Origin: Tildeniella nuda ZEHNDER 1965/U140
Lineage (GTDB): Bacteria; Cyanobacteriota; Cyanobacteriia; Leptolyngbyales; Leptolyngbyaceae
Direction of reading: 5' to 3'
Length of the DNA: 64,000 bases
Assembly: GCA_019358895.1 (NCBI GenBank)
Contig: JAHHIG010000002.1
Location: forward strand, 248,001 to 312,000
Part shown: piece after piece, positions 8,157 to 17,671 of the stretch
How positions within the stretch are numbered: the first letter of the stretch is position 1
Layout: each line of letters begins with the position of its first letter
Program-made: the position numbers and the translations under genes
Notes under the pieces: model-generated
The model's input: only the letters and a program-made list of their open reading frames with translations
What the model was told of the DNA's origin: nothing
Databases searched by the model: none

Positions 8157-9098
8157 ATGACAAGCGCAGTGAACGATATTGTCAAACAAGCCAATCAAGG
8201 TAGCGTTGCAGCCATTATTCAGGTGCTCAACGAAAAGCTGGCTGAGTCGGGTGTGCGGACACGCGCCATTTTTGCGGATGGCGTACTGCAAATCCTCTGT
8301 GAAGCGGCAACGGCAGAGCAGTTGGAACCCGCAGAACTCATCAAACAGATCCGGCACACGTTGGAGGCGATCGCGCCGCGCAACATTCGTCGAGTCAACA
8401 TCAACAGCCGCATCGTGCGCGAACAGCAACTGCTCTGGCTAGACGAAATCAGTCGTGATCCTGAAAATCAGCTTCTCTGGTCACAAGAAATTACACTCAA
8501 TAAACCCAATCTCTTTCGCCATCTCCTGAGCCAGTGGAACCAAAAAGCAGCGTTCCACGAAATCAAGATGCCCAAACGCTCTTCAGGAAAGCAGCGCGAA
8601 CAACATCAGTTTTGGCGGGGACTCGTGGGAGGCGCTAGCGCGAGTCTCTTACTGCTTCTGGGTGGCTGGGCACTGTATAGCTGGCTAGGCGCACCCAAAA
8701 CGGGCACAGCGGTGAAGCCAGAATCATCCGCTAGTCCACAGGCAAGCAACTCCTCTCAGCCAACGCAGACGGCAACACCTGTCCCTATTCTTCAACCCAC
8801 AATCAAACAAGACTCGTTTCCGATCGCCGTTAGAATCGCGGAACAGGCATCGCAGGCAGGCTTAACCGCACAATCACAGGCGCAGTGGCTTGAATTAGCA
8901 GCCCGTTGGCAGCGTGCCTCAGACCTGATGGCAGACGTACCCGCTGGGGACAGCCGCTATCAAACTGCTCAGGATCGAGTCATCGCCTACCGAAAGAACA
9001 AAGAGTTGGCGCTTGCAAAGGCGAATCAGCAACCTGACCCATCACCACTTGAGACAGAACCCTCGCCTATTCCAGACGGTGAGCCAACACCTCCATAA
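8157..9098 (+). CDS. Membrane protein with cyanobacterial N-terminal domain also found in the CapA-like protein
   Basis: This 313-residue protein has an N-terminal soluble domain (about 1-105), a basic linker, one membrane segment (about 157-183) and a periplasmic part rich in A, Q, P and S. The last ends with a short helical region (about 220-285) and a proline tail. The N-terminal domain matches the start of the 56382-58550 CapA-family protein: AI...LN..L...GVR, then LQIL.E, LI..I and EQ..LW. I know no function for this domain. The product is convergent with the HerA-like gene, ending 22 bp from it. The start has no strong ribosome site. Confidence 0.75.
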   Translation: MTSAVNDIVKQANQGSVAAIIQVLNEKLAESGVRTRAIFADGVLQILCEAATAEQLEPAELIKQIRHTLEAIAPRNIRRVNINSRIVREQQLLWLDEISRDPENQLLWSQEITLNKPNLFRHLLSQWNQKAAFHEIKMPKRSSGKQREQHQFWRGLVGGASASLLLLLGGWALYSWLGAPKTGTAVKPESSASPQASNSSQPTQTATPVPILQPTIKQDSFPIAVRIAEQASQAGLTAQSQAQWLELAARWQRASDLMADVPAGDSRYQTAQDRVIAYRKNKELALAKANQQPDPSPLETEPSPIPDGEPTPP

Positions 9099-9120
9099 AT
9101 TCGCACTATTTGATTCACTC

Positions 9121-10857
9121 TTACTCAATGCTGACTCCCCGCACGGTTTGCGATCGCGATCGACCCGCAACGGGTGCTTGTTGAATCTGGCGATCGCGGG
9201 CATGGTGCGCCTGAAAATGCTGCTGCCACATCTCTGGTGCATTGAGCGTTTCGCCACCGTGCTTCGTGAGCCGTTGCCGCACTTTGCAAAGCACAGGCGT
9301 ATTCACGCAGGCACCCGCCACGATGATTTGTCCTTTCGTCAACGCAGGCAACTCTTTTAGCAAATCGCGTCCTGCTGCCTCCACGCCATACTTCAGGCTT
9401 TCCTGATCGACCGGATTGACAATCCGCATGATGAACTGACTCATACACTGCGACAGCACATCTGAGTCGATCTTGCCGGGACGCTGTGTGATCAAGCCCA
9501 TGCCCAAACCAAACTTGCGCCCTTCGCTCAAAATCGTTCGTAGGACAGCTTTACAGCGTGACGGCTCATTAGCAGGTGCAAAGCGATGCGCCTCTTCCAC
9601 AATGATAAAGACAGGATAGGGTAGGAAGTTTTCATCCTCCGGCTTGACCAGATTTCGATGGGTGTTCATCCGCGCCTGGTTCGCTTGCCGCAATACGGCT
9701 GCACAGATGACCTGCTGTTCTTCCTGGCTGATCTCGTTCATTTGCAAGACGGTGACCTGCCCCGGCTCAAACAGGTCTCTGGGCGCAACCGTGTGTTCAA
9801 AGGTATGAAAATACTGCGATCGCTCCAGTCGCTCTAGCTTCCACTCCAGGGCTGGGGCAGATGAACCCGATTTTTCATTGCCTTCTTCATCTACTTGCAT
9901 ATCAGCCTCACGCACCGCTGCAATAAGGTCTTGAATGCCCCAGCGATACTCCCCCTGTTTGTGCCGTTGCAGGAGCCGATATGCCTTGTTGAGAATGGAC
10001 TGCTGGCGATCGCTCATATCTGGCAGCAGCGTCAGAATGTCGTAGTAATCCAGCGACGAGACCCGAATGCGAATATCCTCTGGCGTGAGAATTTTTACCT
10101 TTGGTGCATACCCATCGCTTCCTTGAAACGCCGCATGACCTCGCATCTCTGCCAGTGTGTGATATTCCCCATGCGGATCAAAAATCAGCACAGCCGCACG
10201 ATTATGGGGCAGCAGCAGTTCCTCAATCAGCACACCCGCTGTATATGACTTACCCGATCCAGTGCCTGCCAGAATCGCCATGTGAGTGCTGACCAGTTCC
10301 TTTACATCCAGCGCCACAGGCACATCTGACTCCCGCAGCAGCAGCGACCCAATATGTGCCGCACCGACTTCACCGGGTTGCTTCTTGTTCAGCACCCGCC
10401 GCAGCATGGCATCGTCCGCCAGGTAAACCTTCGCGCCTGGGTTGGGTGTGCGGCGTGGGTTCATAAACCCCAGATTTAGGTCGAAATAACCCACGACATC
10501 GACGGTGATTTCGTAGATCTCTGGATTGTTATAGGTGAAGCCAACCAGAGCCGCGATCGTCTCTGGGCTAATCTCTGTATCGGCAAAAATGCGATCGGGC
10601 AGGTGATCAATCAAACAACGCGCTGAAATCTTGCCTAGAATCTGTAGCGCTGTCTCCTGCCCCGGCGCAACGACCGCATAGAAAACAAATTCGCCGATTT
10701 TGACCGAGCGATTGTCTGCCGTGATAAAAACATACTGATTGCCAGTCTCACCGGGTCCCTTCACCGTGCCAATCACACGCGGCGATGGTAATAAACCCTC
10801 TAAGTTTGTCCCATTTGCCAGAAGCGAATCATCTAGAAGCGAATTGTTAGCGTTCAT
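9121..10857 (-). CDS. HerA-like ATP-binding protein (HAS-barrel plus DUF87)
   Basis: The 578-residue product has a HAS-barrel-like N-terminal domain (about 25-135). It is followed by a RecA-like ATPase core with Walker A GTGSGKS (198-204) and Walker B FIIVEEAHRF at about residue 416. RKFGLGMGLITQRP and a motif with NPVDQESLKYG follow. This is the bacterial and archaeal HerA/DUF87 ATPase family, hexameric DNA-pumping motors. Archaeal HerA works with the NurA nuclease in end resection, while many bacterial members have unknown partners. No nuclease gene is adjacent, so the partner cannot be named. The length is normal. Confidence 0.88.
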   Translation of the reverse strand: MNANNSLLDDSLLANGTNLEGLLPSPRVIGTVKGPGETGNQYVFITADNRSVKIGEFVFYAVVAPGQETALQILGKISARCLIDHLPDRIFADTEISPETIAALVGFTYNNPEIYEITVDVVGYFDLNLGFMNPRRTPNPGAKVYLADDAMLRRVLNKKQPGEVGAAHIGSLLLRESDVPVALDVKELVSTHMAILAGTGSGKSYTAGVLIEELLLPHNRAAVLIFDPHGEYHTLAEMRGHAAFQGSDGYAPKVKILTPEDIRIRVSSLDYYDILTLLPDMSDRQQSILNKAYRLLQRHKQGEYRWGIQDLIAAVREADMQVDEEGNEKSGSSAPALEWKLERLERSQYFHTFEHTVAPRDLFEPGQVTVLQMNEISQEEQQVICAAVLRQANQARMNTHRNLVKPEDENFLPYPVFIIVEEAHRFAPANEPSRCKAVLRTILSEGRKFGLGMGLITQRPGKIDSDVLSQCMSQFIMRIVNPVDQESLKYGVEAAGRDLLKELPALTKGQIIVAGACVNTPVLCKVRQRLTKHGGETLNAPEMWQQHFQAHHARDRQIQQAPVAGRSRSQTVRGVSIE

Positions 10858-11249
10858 TCACTATCACTCACCAGAGCCGTTGCCGTGTCTATCCTAACGG
10901 TTATAACAGCTTCCAACGCTGCGCGATCGCCACGCAAGACAGCCCATCCAGCGATACATCAATCTGGAACAGTAAGGAAGCCGAGGACAGCGAGAATACG
11001 GTGTTGAGCAGTCAGAGAACGCATGATGGGAGCAGGAATTCACGGATACCTTCAGCGAATAGCTAGATTACGCTAGAGACAAGTGAAGCAGTGGCTTGCG
11101 ATCGCCATCACATCAGCCACTGAATGTCGCAGCATTAAAGCTCCGATTTCTCTGCGGAGTTGCTAGAGCTTGAACCAAGATGGGAACCCTAACCTCTAGA
11201 GGAGTAGTTCGACAGCATTAATTTAAGAGCGAACAACGACGAAGGGACA
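10858..11249. other. Divergent intergenic region
   Basis: This is the spacer between the divergent HerA-like and histidine kinase genes. I see no open frame of quality, no repeat and no clear promoter motif. Confidence 0.5.
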
Positions 11250-13418
11250 ATGATTGATCGTTTACGTGTCGTAGAAAGCGATATGCCAGACAATACCGTT
11301 GATTGTCGTGGCGAAGTGCCGTTGACTGTGGTCAAAAGACTGCGATCGTCATTGCCCCCCACCTTGAGGGTGGTTTTGCCAGAAGAAGCCTCTAGTGAAC
11401 CCATGCAGCCGCCTCCACTGACAAATCTGTGTCAGCAGATGCTGCAACTTGCTTCAAGCCAGTCTGATGGCAGCCAAATACTTGCTGATCTCGCTGCCTG
11501 CATTGGCAACGCATTCGATGTTGATGGGTGTGCGATCGCGCTCCCAAGTTCAGTCGATACCAATACCCAAGTTGTTTACTGGTTCGCCGATGCGCCGCCG
11601 CAGGTGCGGCAGTTGAAAACAACGCCTGCTTTCTTTGACGGTTGGCATTTTGATTCACTAGCCATCTCGATCGACCCTGTTGAGACTGTACCAGCCCATC
11701 ACGCGACCGCGTTAAGCGCCCGTAAATTCCTTGCCCTTTGGCAGCCGATCGCCTCGTTGCGGGCATCCTCGTTACCGATCGTTGCTCTTCTAGGTACGAC
11801 AACGCATGTTCAAGGTCGCGTCAATGGAGCCATCAGCTTGATGCGATCGCGCCCGCACACCTGGACTCAAGCAGAAATCGCAGGACTTCAAACCGTGTCT
11901 CATCAGGTCGCCAGCACTATCGATCAGGTTCGGCTTCAACACCAACTCAGCCAGCAGAGGCAGCATCAGCAAGTCGTCAACCAGCTTACGCTGGCAATTC
12001 ACAACGCCTCTGATCTCAGCACGATTTTAAAGCTCGCTACAGATGGGACGGCTCAGGCGCTACAGGTGCAACGGGGTATGCTGTTGCGGCTGAAACATTG
12101 GGATACGCTCTTTCGTAACCGCGCCTCAACACAAATCCCTAAAATTAGAGTAAACGTTGCCTGTGAATGGCTCAGCGCTGACGCCGATCGCGAGTCCTTG
12201 CATGATCATCATGAGCCGATCACGGATCAAAGGCTGACAACAGGCACTAATCAATCATTCTGGCTATCAGAGTGTACTCTCTGTCAACAAGCATTTCTGC
12301 ACCCTGACAGCCCCATTATGCTTGCTGGCGGACAGCTCACCCAGTCGAAACTGGATGTTGCTACTTCAAATCACTTAGACAGTAGTATTGCCACAACGTT
12401 TAACGTAGAGTCGCTGCCGACACTCCTCCTGGCACCGTTAGAGAGTCAGGGTATTGTGTTAGGGTTCCTCGTTTTCCAACAAGATCAACCGCGTTTCTGG
12501 CAGCCAGAGGAACTGGCACTAGTACAACTGGTGAGCGCTCAAGTCAGCACTGCCATCATTCAAACAGAGACGCTCCGACAGGTGCAGTCTCTGGTCGAGA
12601 AGCGCACGGCTGAACTGCGTGAGAGTTTATCTGTACAGGCAAAGCTGTACGATCGCACGCGCTATCAGCTCGACCAGCTACGGCATTTAAATCAGGCTAA
12701 GGATGACTTTCTCAGTACCGTCAGCCACGAGTTACGAACACCGCTCACCAGCATGACGATGGCGATCTGCATGTTACGACAGGTTGGCTTGTCTGGCGAA
12801 CGTAGCGCTCGCTATCTCGATATTTTGGAACAGCAGTGCGCTCAGGAAACCAACCTCATCAACGACTTGTTGGGACTTCAGGAATTGGAGTTGAATCAGG
12901 TTGCCGTAAATTTACAAGAAATTGATTTGAAAGCCTTGATGCGCGACCTGATCAGGCAGTTTCAACAAAAGTGGTCAGCCAAGGGAGTGACCATAGAAAC
13001 CAAGTTACCCAAACGATCGCTGCGCTTGCTGAGCGATCGTGACAGTCTGCACCGCATTCTCTTTGAACTCCTGACGAATGCTGGCAAATATTCTCATCCC
13101 AACAGTTGCGTGCAACTCCACGTTGCGCAAAAGAAAGATCCAGACAGCAACCAGATTATCGTGACGCTAAACAACGTTGGGCAGGGCATTGCGCCTGATG
13201 AACTGCCGCTCATCTTCGACAAATTTAAGCGCTGCCAGGGTGCGACTCAAAATGCCGTTCAGGGTACAGGTTTGGGCTTAGCACTGGTGAAATCATTGGT
13301 GCAGCACTTGAATGGGGATATCACCGCTTCCAGCCATGCAACTGAAGATGCCCACACCTACGAAACCTGCTTTACGCTGACTTTACCGCAAACTTTTGCT
13401 TATCAGGAGTTGCGTTAA
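11250..13418 (+). CDS. GAF-domain sensor histidine kinase
   Basis: The 722-residue protein has two probable GAF domains (about 50-225 and 245-445), a coiled linker (about 448-485) and a HisKA domain with SHELRTPL, whose phosphorylated histidine is residue 493. The ATP-binding HATPase domain shows an N-box ELLTNAGKYSH, FDKFKR and GTGLGLALVKSL. No membrane segment or signal peptide is present, so it is a cytoplasmic sensor. The GAF domains lack an obvious bilin-binding cysteine context, so a light-sensing role is not supported. No response regulator is adjacent. The ubiB-like gene follows after 54 bp but may be independent. Confidence 0.9.
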   Translation: MIDRLRVVESDMPDNTVDCRGEVPLTVVKRLRSSLPPTLRVVLPEEASSEPMQPPPLTNLCQQMLQLASSQSDGSQILADLAACIGNAFDVDGCAIALPSSVDTNTQVVYWFADAPPQVRQLKTTPAFFDGWHFDSLAISIDPVETVPAHHATALSARKFLALWQPIASLRASSLPIVALLGTTTHVQGRVNGAISLMRSRPHTWTQAEIAGLQTVSHQVASTIDQVRLQHQLSQQRQHQQVVNQLTLAIHNASDLSTILKLATDGTAQALQVQRGMLLRLKHWDTLFRNRASTQIPKIRVNVACEWLSADADRESLHDHHEPITDQRLTTGTNQSFWLSECTLCQQAFLHPDSPIMLAGGQLTQSKLDVATSNHLDSSIATTFNVESLPTLLLAPLESQGIVLGFLVFQQDQPRFWQPEELALVQLVSAQVSTAIIQTETLRQVQSLVEKRTAELRESLSVQAKLYDRTRYQLDQLRHLNQAKDDFLSTVSHELRTPLTSMTMAICMLRQVGLSGERSARYLDILEQQCAQETNLINDLLGLQELELNQVAVNLQEIDLKALMRDLIRQFQQKWSAKGVTIETKLPKRSLRLLSDRDSLHRILFELLTNAGKYSHPNSCVQLHVAQKKDPDSNQIIVTLNNVGQGIAPDELPLIFDKFKRCQGATQNAVQGTGLGLALVKSLVQHLNGDITASSHATEDAHTYETCFTLTLPQTFAYQELR

Positions 13419-13472
13419 AGCGGGACTGCATTCTCGCTAAACGGCTAGGCTAAATGGAATATAGTCAATAGT

Positions 13473-15149
13473 ATGCTCAAGTCCGCCACGCCTAAGTCAC
13501 TCCGCTGGCAACGTGCTAAGCAATCGCTGCTGGCACGACAGACAGACATTTGCCTGTCCGCTGCACGGTTGATGGGCTACTTGTGGTGGGATGATACGAT
13601 CGCTCGACGCTTTCCAAAACATCGCAATCGACGCGCACAGTGGTTAGTTGGCACCCTGCTTGACTTAGGTCCTACGTTTATTAAGATCGGTCAAGCCCTC
13701 TCCACACGAGGCGACCTGCTGCCGCCAGAGTACATTCAGGCATTGGGGCAGCTTCAGGATCGAGTACCCTCTTTTGCTGCCGATGACGCGATCGCCATTA
13801 TTGAATCTGAGCTGGGCAGTCCGCTTTATACTCTCTATCGAGATTTTGACCGTGTACCGATCGCGGCAGCCAGCCTGGGGCAGGTACATAAAGCGCGGTT
13901 GCATACAGGTGAAGATGTAGTCATTAAAGTGCAGCGTCCCGGACTCGACACACTCTTTGATCTAGATTTTAGAGTGCTGCGACGCTTGCTCCGGTTCTGC
14001 CAGCGCTATCTCCCCTGGACGCGGGAATATGACCTGGAAGCCATTTATGACGAGTTTGCTCAGGTGCTTTACCAGGAGATTGATTATGTGCAGGAAGCCA
14101 TCAATGCCGATCGCTTCCGTCATAATTTTCGTGACCATGCTCGCATTGTCGCCCCGAAGGTGTACCCCAAATACACCACCAAGAAAGTGCTGACAATGGA
14201 CTACGTGCCAGGCATCAAGATTAACGATCGCCAAAGTCTGGAAGCGATCGGCATCAACGTCAAAGAGATCAATCAGCTCGGCATTTGCTCGTACCTCAAG
14301 CAATTATTGCAGGATGGCTTCTTTCAGGCAGACCCTCATCCTGGCAATATGGCAGTCAGCGCTGATGGTTGCCTGATTTTCTACGATTTTGGCATGATGG
14401 CAGAAGTGAAAGCCATCGACAAAGACCAGATGGTGCGAACGTTTTTCGCGGTTTTACGGAAAGACACTGACCAGGTGATTCACACGTTGACGACGATGGG
14501 ACTGATCGAACCCGTCTCAGATATGGCTCCGATTCGTCGCGTGATGGGGTTTGTGCTGGAGCGCTTTACCGAGAAGCCGATCGCGCTCCAGGAATTTAGC
14601 CAGGTGAAGCAAGAAGTTTCGGCACTGTTTGCACAACAGCCGTTTCGTCTACCCGCTAAGATGACGTTCATTCTCAAAGCACTGACGACGCTGGATGGTG
14701 TTGCCCGTGACCTTGACCCGCAATACAGCCTGTTGGAATCTGCCAAGCCGTTTGTGAAAAGCATCACGATCGCCAAAGGACAGGGCAGCGGTCTTGGCGA
14801 ATTGACGAAACAGGCGCGTGAGTACATTACTTACAAACTCCGTCAGCCGAGCGCTACAGAGCGCTTAATGCAACGCCTCGAAGAGCGGTTAGAGCAGGGA
14901 GAGCTAGACATTCGGGCACGATCGCTAGAAACCGATCGTGCCATCCAAACCATCAATCTCGCCCTCAAAAGCTTGATTTACGCCTGCTTAACCGGGTTTT
15001 GCCTCTTGTCGGGTGCTGTGTTGCTGGTAGGGGCGTACAAAACCTGGGCGTTCGCCGCCTTTGGTCTCACTGGGTTGGGCTTACTTTTCTTGATTCGTTC
15101 CCTCATTGCACTTGCCATTCGAGAGCGCATTGGTCGGCTGACCAGATGA
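13473..15149 (+). CDS. ABC1/UbiB atypical kinase-like protein
   Basis: The 558-residue protein shows the family hallmarks. These are KIGQALSTRGDLLP (the KxGQ motif, 71-74), the alanine-rich loop AAASLGQV (131-138), an ATP-binding lysine in VVIKVQRPG (K152), QADPHPGN near 287 and a DFG-type YDFGM near 306. Two membrane helices close the protein (about 498-545). UbiB/ADCK proteins are ATPases that support quinone lipid synthesis; cyanobacterial paralogues have been linked to plastoquinone or tocopherol metabolism. Which quinone it serves cannot be told here. Length and domain order are normal. Confidence 0.92.
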   Translation: MLKSATPKSLRWQRAKQSLLARQTDICLSAARLMGYLWWDDTIARRFPKHRNRRAQWLVGTLLDLGPTFIKIGQALSTRGDLLPPEYIQALGQLQDRVPSFAADDAIAIIESELGSPLYTLYRDFDRVPIAAASLGQVHKARLHTGEDVVIKVQRPGLDTLFDLDFRVLRRLLRFCQRYLPWTREYDLEAIYDEFAQVLYQEIDYVQEAINADRFRHNFRDHARIVAPKVYPKYTTKKVLTMDYVPGIKINDRQSLEAIGINVKEINQLGICSYLKQLLQDGFFQADPHPGNMAVSADGCLIFYDFGMMAEVKAIDKDQMVRTFFAVLRKDTDQVIHTLTTMGLIEPVSDMAPIRRVMGFVLERFTEKPIALQEFSQVKQEVSALFAQQPFRLPAKMTFILKALTTLDGVARDLDPQYSLLESAKPFVKSITIAKGQGSGLGELTKQAREYITYKLRQPSATERLMQRLEERLEQGELDIRARSLETDRAIQTINLALKSLIYACLTGFCLLSGAVLLVGAYKTWAFAAFGLTGLGLLFLIRSLIALAIRERIGRLTR

Positions 15150-15259
15150 AAAGGAAATAAAAGACGTTCCATGAACGCCCCTATAGACAAAAGTTGCCAG
15201 CACGATCGCTACCGTTTAAGCGACCTGCTGGCACGTGTCGAGCCGCCTTGTTGCGTACT

Positions 15260-15601
15260 TTATTTGTACGTATAAGAGCCGAGTTCACAGAGATCCAGTT
15301 GACGTTCATCCAGTTTGGAACCATCGGCAAAAACGCCCAGGATGTCGTAGGTACAGGTGCTGCGACCATCGGCGATCGTGACAGTGCCTGCTTCTCCAGG
15401 GCTAACTGACTCGCCTAACAGGTTTTCGCCCCAATCGTCCTGTGAGGATGCCTCAACGTAAAATTCTACTAATGGGCTGTTGCTGCTGTTTTTGAGTGTG
15501 AAAGCAAGATCTTCGGCTAGAACGTTTTGACTCATCATCGCTGCGGTGGGCAGCGCCAGGGCAGTAGCAAGCATAACCTTAGGAAAGGACAGTTTAATCA
15601 C
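15260..15601 (-). CDS. Small secreted protein of a cyanobacterial conserved family
   Basis: This 113-residue protein starts with a signal peptide (MIKLSFPKVMLATALALPTA, cleavage probably after VLA near 29). The mature part is about 85 residues with the pattern LKNSSNSPLVEFYVEAS, DDWGENLLG, TIADGRSTCTYDI and LCELGSYTY. I recognise this as a recurring cyanobacterial secreted family of unknown role. The two cysteines, in STCTYD and DLCELG, could form a disulfide. It is convergent with the UbiB-like gene. No function is proposed. Confidence 0.75.
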   Translation of the reverse strand: MIKLSFPKVMLATALALPTAAMMSQNVLAEDLAFTLKNSSNSPLVEFYVEASSQDDWGENLLGESVSPGEAGTVTIADGRSTCTYDILGVFADGSKLDERQLDLCELGSYTYK

Positions 15602-15926
15602 TCAAGACTCCTTGCTGGATGTGAAATGTCAGAGTCAACCATGTGACCCTCTATACCAGTTAAGTAAGCTTGAAGCCCAATCACAATGATGGTTACACAG
15701 ATGCCACGATCGCTCGACCGCTCGAAAGATCCGCAAATCGCAGGTTGACGATCGCGTTGACGGTGGCAAAGCGAGGCTACAAGGCGATCGCCCTGACTTG
15801 AGGAATCATAAAGCGCTGACGAGACCGATCAAAAAAATGTGTTCTTGATCAATCTCGTAGGGCGCGCTGCGGCTACAAGCGTTAGAAGCGACAAGTCTGT
15901 CCCACTTGCAACAGCGGTGCGATCGC
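15602..15926. other. Intergenic region
   Basis: This is a 325-bp spacer upstream of the small secreted protein gene and downstream of the HtrA gene. It contains several CGATCG-type words but no recognisable gene, terminator or repeat. Confidence 0.5.
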
Positions 15927-17138
15927 TCAGGCGGCGTTTTGCAATTCAGCCGTCTGCACGGGCAATTGCTTCGTGATATCGCCGCGTTGCACTTTTACTT
16001 GCAGTGTTTGACCCAAACGGCTGTTTTCCACGATCGTTTGGAGCTGTTCTGCGGTCGTAATTGCCTGACCATCAATTTGAGTGATCACATCACCCCGTCG
16101 CAAACCTGCCTTAGCGGCTGGCGTATTTGGCAGTACACGGACGACAATCACTCCTGTCACTTCAGGCACCATGAAGGCAGAATTGGGGTCGCTATTGTTT
16201 TGTTTTGCGAGTTCTGGGGTCAACAGCGTCATCTGCACACCCAGATACGGATGTACAATGCGTTCACCGTTTGCCAGTTGGTCTTTGATTGCTTTTGCTT
16301 TGTTGATAGGAATAGCAAATCCGATGCCCATTGCATCTGCCCGAATGGCAGTGTTGATACCAATCACTGCACCCTCGTTGTTCACCAGCGGACCGCCAGA
16401 ATTACCGGGATTAATCGCCGCGTCAGTCTGGATAAAATCCAACCGCTTATCGGGAATGCCGACCTGAGCGCTGGAGCGCTTTAGCGTGCTGATAATACCT
16501 AGCGTGACCGTGTTGTCCAAGCCCAAAGGATTGCCAACCGCGATCGCCCAGTCTCCCACCTGAATCTGGTCAGAATTGCCTAGCGTGACAACGGGCAAAC
16601 TACTGCCGTCAATTTTGACCACTGCCAGGTCAGTCACTTCGTCAGCACCGCGTACTTTACCTTCAAAAATACGTCCATCCTTCAGCGTTACCGTTACCTT
16701 ATCAGCACCATTGACGACATGAGAATTGGTTAAGATAACGCCGCTGCGATCGACGATAAAGCCTGAACCCTGCCCTCTCAAATGCTCTTCACGAGGCGAT
16801 TGTGGGAAGCCCTCTTCGCCAAAAAAGCGGCGAAAAAAGGGGTCTTCTAACATTGGATCAGGGTTCGTGCGACGCGTGACTGTCCGCTCGGTATCAATCC
16901 GGACGACGGCGGGACCAACCAGGTTTACTGCCTTGGCGACAAAGCTGCCTTTTCCAGCGTCCTCTGGTAGCTGTGCTGGGTTAACGGCGGCGACCTTGGT
17001 CAACACGTCTGCCTGATCGAGGTCTGCCTGAGCGGGTGAAGCTGGCAAGACTGTGAGGCTTAAAGTGGCTGCCAGCACAAACGTTAGGACAGTCGTAAAA
17101 ACGGGGTGGAACAAGCGAGAAAGGGTTGAGAATCGCAT
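15927..17138 (-). CDS. HtrA/Deg-family periplasmic serine protease (HhoA/HhoB/HtrA type)
   Basis: The 403-residue protein has a signal peptide or membrane anchor (1-38, ending ASPAQA), a trypsin-like domain with triad H140 (TNSHVV), D170 (TDLAVV) and S247 (GNSGGP), and a single PDZ domain at about 290-395. One PDZ domain is the layout of cyanobacterial HhoA, HhoB and HtrA, which degrade damaged exported proteins under light and heat stress. Which of the three it corresponds to cannot be decided from the motifs. A linker with many F and E residues (about 95-120) precedes the protease domain, as in the family. Confidence 0.93.
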   Translation of the reverse strand: MRFSTLSRLFHPVFTTVLTFVLAATLSLTVLPASPAQADLDQADVLTKVAAVNPAQLPEDAGKGSFVAKAVNLVGPAVVRIDTERTVTRRTNPDPMLEDPFFRRFFGEEGFPQSPREEHLRGQGSGFIVDRSGVILTNSHVVNGADKVTVTLKDGRIFEGKVRGADEVTDLAVVKIDGSSLPVVTLGNSDQIQVGDWAIAVGNPLGLDNTVTLGIISTLKRSSAQVGIPDKRLDFIQTDAAINPGNSGGPLVNNEGAVIGINTAIRADAMGIGFAIPINKAKAIKDQLANGERIVHPYLGVQMTLLTPELAKQNNSDPNSAFMVPEVTGVIVVRVLPNTPAAKAGLRRGDVITQIDGQAITTAEQLQTIVENSRLGQTLQVKVQRGDITKQLPVQTAELQNAA

Positions 17139-17284
17139 AGCATCAACCTACGGGTATCAAACAGAGCTGAAAGTATCGTTACATCTATTTTGACAGTCTA
17201 AACCCCAAACTGTGCTCGTGATGTCAATCATGGTTTGACCTGGGCTAGAATCTTGAGTATCCATTCTGCTATTAGCCAACTTAG

Positions 17285-17650
17285 ATGGCAACTTCTGAAC
17301 GTACTCATGGTCGTGATAGCGATCGTCTTGAGACTAGTCACCTTCACAATCACGATCACAGTGCCGCTAAGCATCCACACACGCATAGTGAAGAGTCACT
17401 CAAGCGAGTCTTGAATCGTCTTTCCCGCATTGAAGGTCACATTCGCGGCATCAAAACGATGGTGCAAGAAAGTCGTGCGTGCCCGGATGTGTTGGTGCAA
17501 GTTGCGGCTGTGCGGGGAGCGCTCGATCGGGTTGCTCGGATGATTTTGGATGAGCATTTAACTGAATGCATCGGTCGCGCTGCCAAAGAAGGCAATATTG
17601 AAACTGAGATTGAAGAATTAAAAGCAGCCCTTGATCGCTTTTTACTCTAG
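17285..17650 (+). CDS. CsoR/RcnR-family metal-sensing repressor, InrS-like
   Basis: The 121-residue all-helical regulator has a histidine-rich N-terminus (H8, H19, H21, H23, H25, H30, H32, H34) and then the CsoR core RVLNRLSRIEGHIRGIKTMV. The metal-site residues are C66, H91 and C95, a Cys-His-Cys set also used by the nickel sensor InrS of Synechocystis, which likewise has an N-terminal histidine ligand. In that system the repressor controls a nickel exporter. No exporter gene is next to it here, so the target is unknown, and copper or another metal cannot be excluded. The gene is convergent with the CRP-type regulator across 21 bp. Confidence 0.88.
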   Translation: MATSERTHGRDSDRLETSHLHNHDHSAAKHPHTHSEESLKRVLNRLSRIEGHIRGIKTMVQESRACPDVLVQVAAVRGALDRVARMILDEHLTECIGRAAKEGNIETEIEELKAALDRFLL

Positions 17651-17671
17651 TTATTCAGACTAGATTTCAGA

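Noticed and set aside
11250-13418. Phytochrome or cyanobacteriochrome
   Set aside because: GAF domains are present but no convincing bilin-binding cysteine-histidine context is visible.
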